In this document: piece by piece, positions 14,631 to 15,113 of the stretch
Numbering within the stretch: position 1 is the stretch's first letter
Layout: every line of letters begins with the position of its first letter
DNA from: Synechococcales cyanobacterium PMM_0085
GTDB taxonomy: Bacteria > Cyanobacteriota > Cyanobacteriia > Elainellales > Elainellaceae
DNA: 15,113 bases
NCBI GenBank assembly: GCA_949127705.1
Contig: CASBQJ010000556.1
Span: 1-15,113 of the forward strand
Reading direction: 5' to 3'
Translations under genes and position numbers: made by a program
The notes under the pieces: model-generated
Databases searched by the model: none
Seen by the model: only the letters and a program-made list of their open reading frames with translations
What the model was told of the DNA's origin: nothing

Positions 14631-15113
14631 GTGACTGACCGCATGAAATGGGCAAATGCATTGTCAACCCGTGCATCTTTGGAAGCCGCCGTTAAAGACG
14701 TGGTAGAACAAACGCAACTAGCACTCCAAACTCCGGCTGACTTGGGACTGGTGTTCATTTCTTCTGCGTTTGCCAGTGAATATTCTCGGCTGTTGCCGCT
14801 GCTGCGAGAGCACCTGTCTCTGCCGCTGTTGTTGGGCTGTAGCGGTGGCGGTGTTATCGGCGTAGACTCTGATGGCGAGATTCAAGAGATAGAAGGGGAA
14901 CCCGCGCTAAGTTTAACCCTGGCGCGGCTGCCAGACGTGAAGCTGCACACGTTCTATATTTCCGCAGATGAGCTACCCGATTTAGACAGTTCTCCGGGTC
15001 AGTGGGTTGATTTGGTGGGGGTGTCGCCGGAAGAACACCCCGATTTTATTTTGTTAGCCGACCCTATGTTTACCGGGATCAACGACCTATTGCAAGGGCT
15101 AGACTATGCCTAC
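14631..15113 (+). CDS. FIST-domain sensor protein (N-terminal part, cut by window edge)
   Basis: The first 161 residues are present and the frame is open to the window end. FIST proteins are predicted small-ligand (possibly amino acid) sensors linked to signal transduction, and cyanobacteria carry stand-alone versions. The GTG start at 14631 has AAGGA eight bases upstream; an ATG four codons later is the alternative. Typical sequence includes ADLGLVFISSAFASEYSRLLP early on, then a glycine-rich stretch (LLLGCSGGGVIGVDSDGE, about 75-92). These match the alternating strand-helix start of the FIST N domain. The missing part should contain the rest of that domain and the FIST C domain. The gene is divergent from cp12, with no visible link to it. 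Confidence 0.85.
   Translation, partial: MTDRMKWANALSTRASLEAAVKDVVEQTQLALQTPADLGLVFISSAFASEYSRLLPLLREHLSLPLLLGCSGGGVIGVDSDGEIQEIEGEPALSLTLARLPDVKLHTFYISADELPDLDSSPGQWVDLVGVSPEEHPDFILLADPMFTGINDLLQGLDYAY

Overview
The window is chromosomal DNA from a cyanobacterium. The evidence is the dense HIP1 octamer (GCGATCGC, about a dozen copies in cobN alone), a CP12 Calvin-cycle regulator, a ferredoxin-type sulfite reductase, CobN-type cobalamin synthesis, and a sucrose-phosphate-synthase-like glycosyltransferase beside a GH100 invertase. Base composition is moderate to slightly GC-rich, closer to Leptolyngbya-like filamentous lineages than to AT-rich Nostocales. That placement is an impression, not a measurement.

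Layout, left to right. A hybrid sensor histidine kinase (minus, 78-1814) is divergent from cobN (plus, 2003-5905). cobN converges with a small two-helix membrane protein of unknown function (minus, 5935-6423), followed by sir (minus, 6565-8481). An 806-base gene-free stretch (8482-9287) precedes a GT4 glycosyltransferase (plus, 9288-10613). That gene converges on a GH100 invertase (minus, 10738-12144) with a strong bidirectional terminator between them. Next is a 1.18-kb gene-free stretch (12145-13327) rich in inverted repeats and containing one compact pseudoknot candidate. Then come tsaE (minus, 13328-13816), cp12 (minus, 13915-14139) and the first 161 codons of a FIST-domain sensor protein (plus, 14631 to the window edge).

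How the genes relate. sir needs siroheme and cobN serves cobalamin, and both cofactors branch from precorrin-2, so the cobN-sir neighbourhood is loosely tetrapyrrole/sulfur themed. The glycosyltransferase and invertase form a candidate sucrose synthesis and breakdown pair. The other genes look like independent housekeeping or regulatory units. No phage, transposase, CRISPR, rRNA or tRNA was recognised.

The coding genes are mostly of known families. The less explained material is a DNA-binding-like tail on Sir, a receiver domain with an altered metal pocket, tandem repeats running over two stop codons, and the two long intergenic regions. Those hold a fold-back element, competing hairpins, an H-type pseudoknot, and a 16-bp palindrome next to a ribosome-site-bearing 18-codon ORF. 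No complete new system can be demonstrated from sequence alone.
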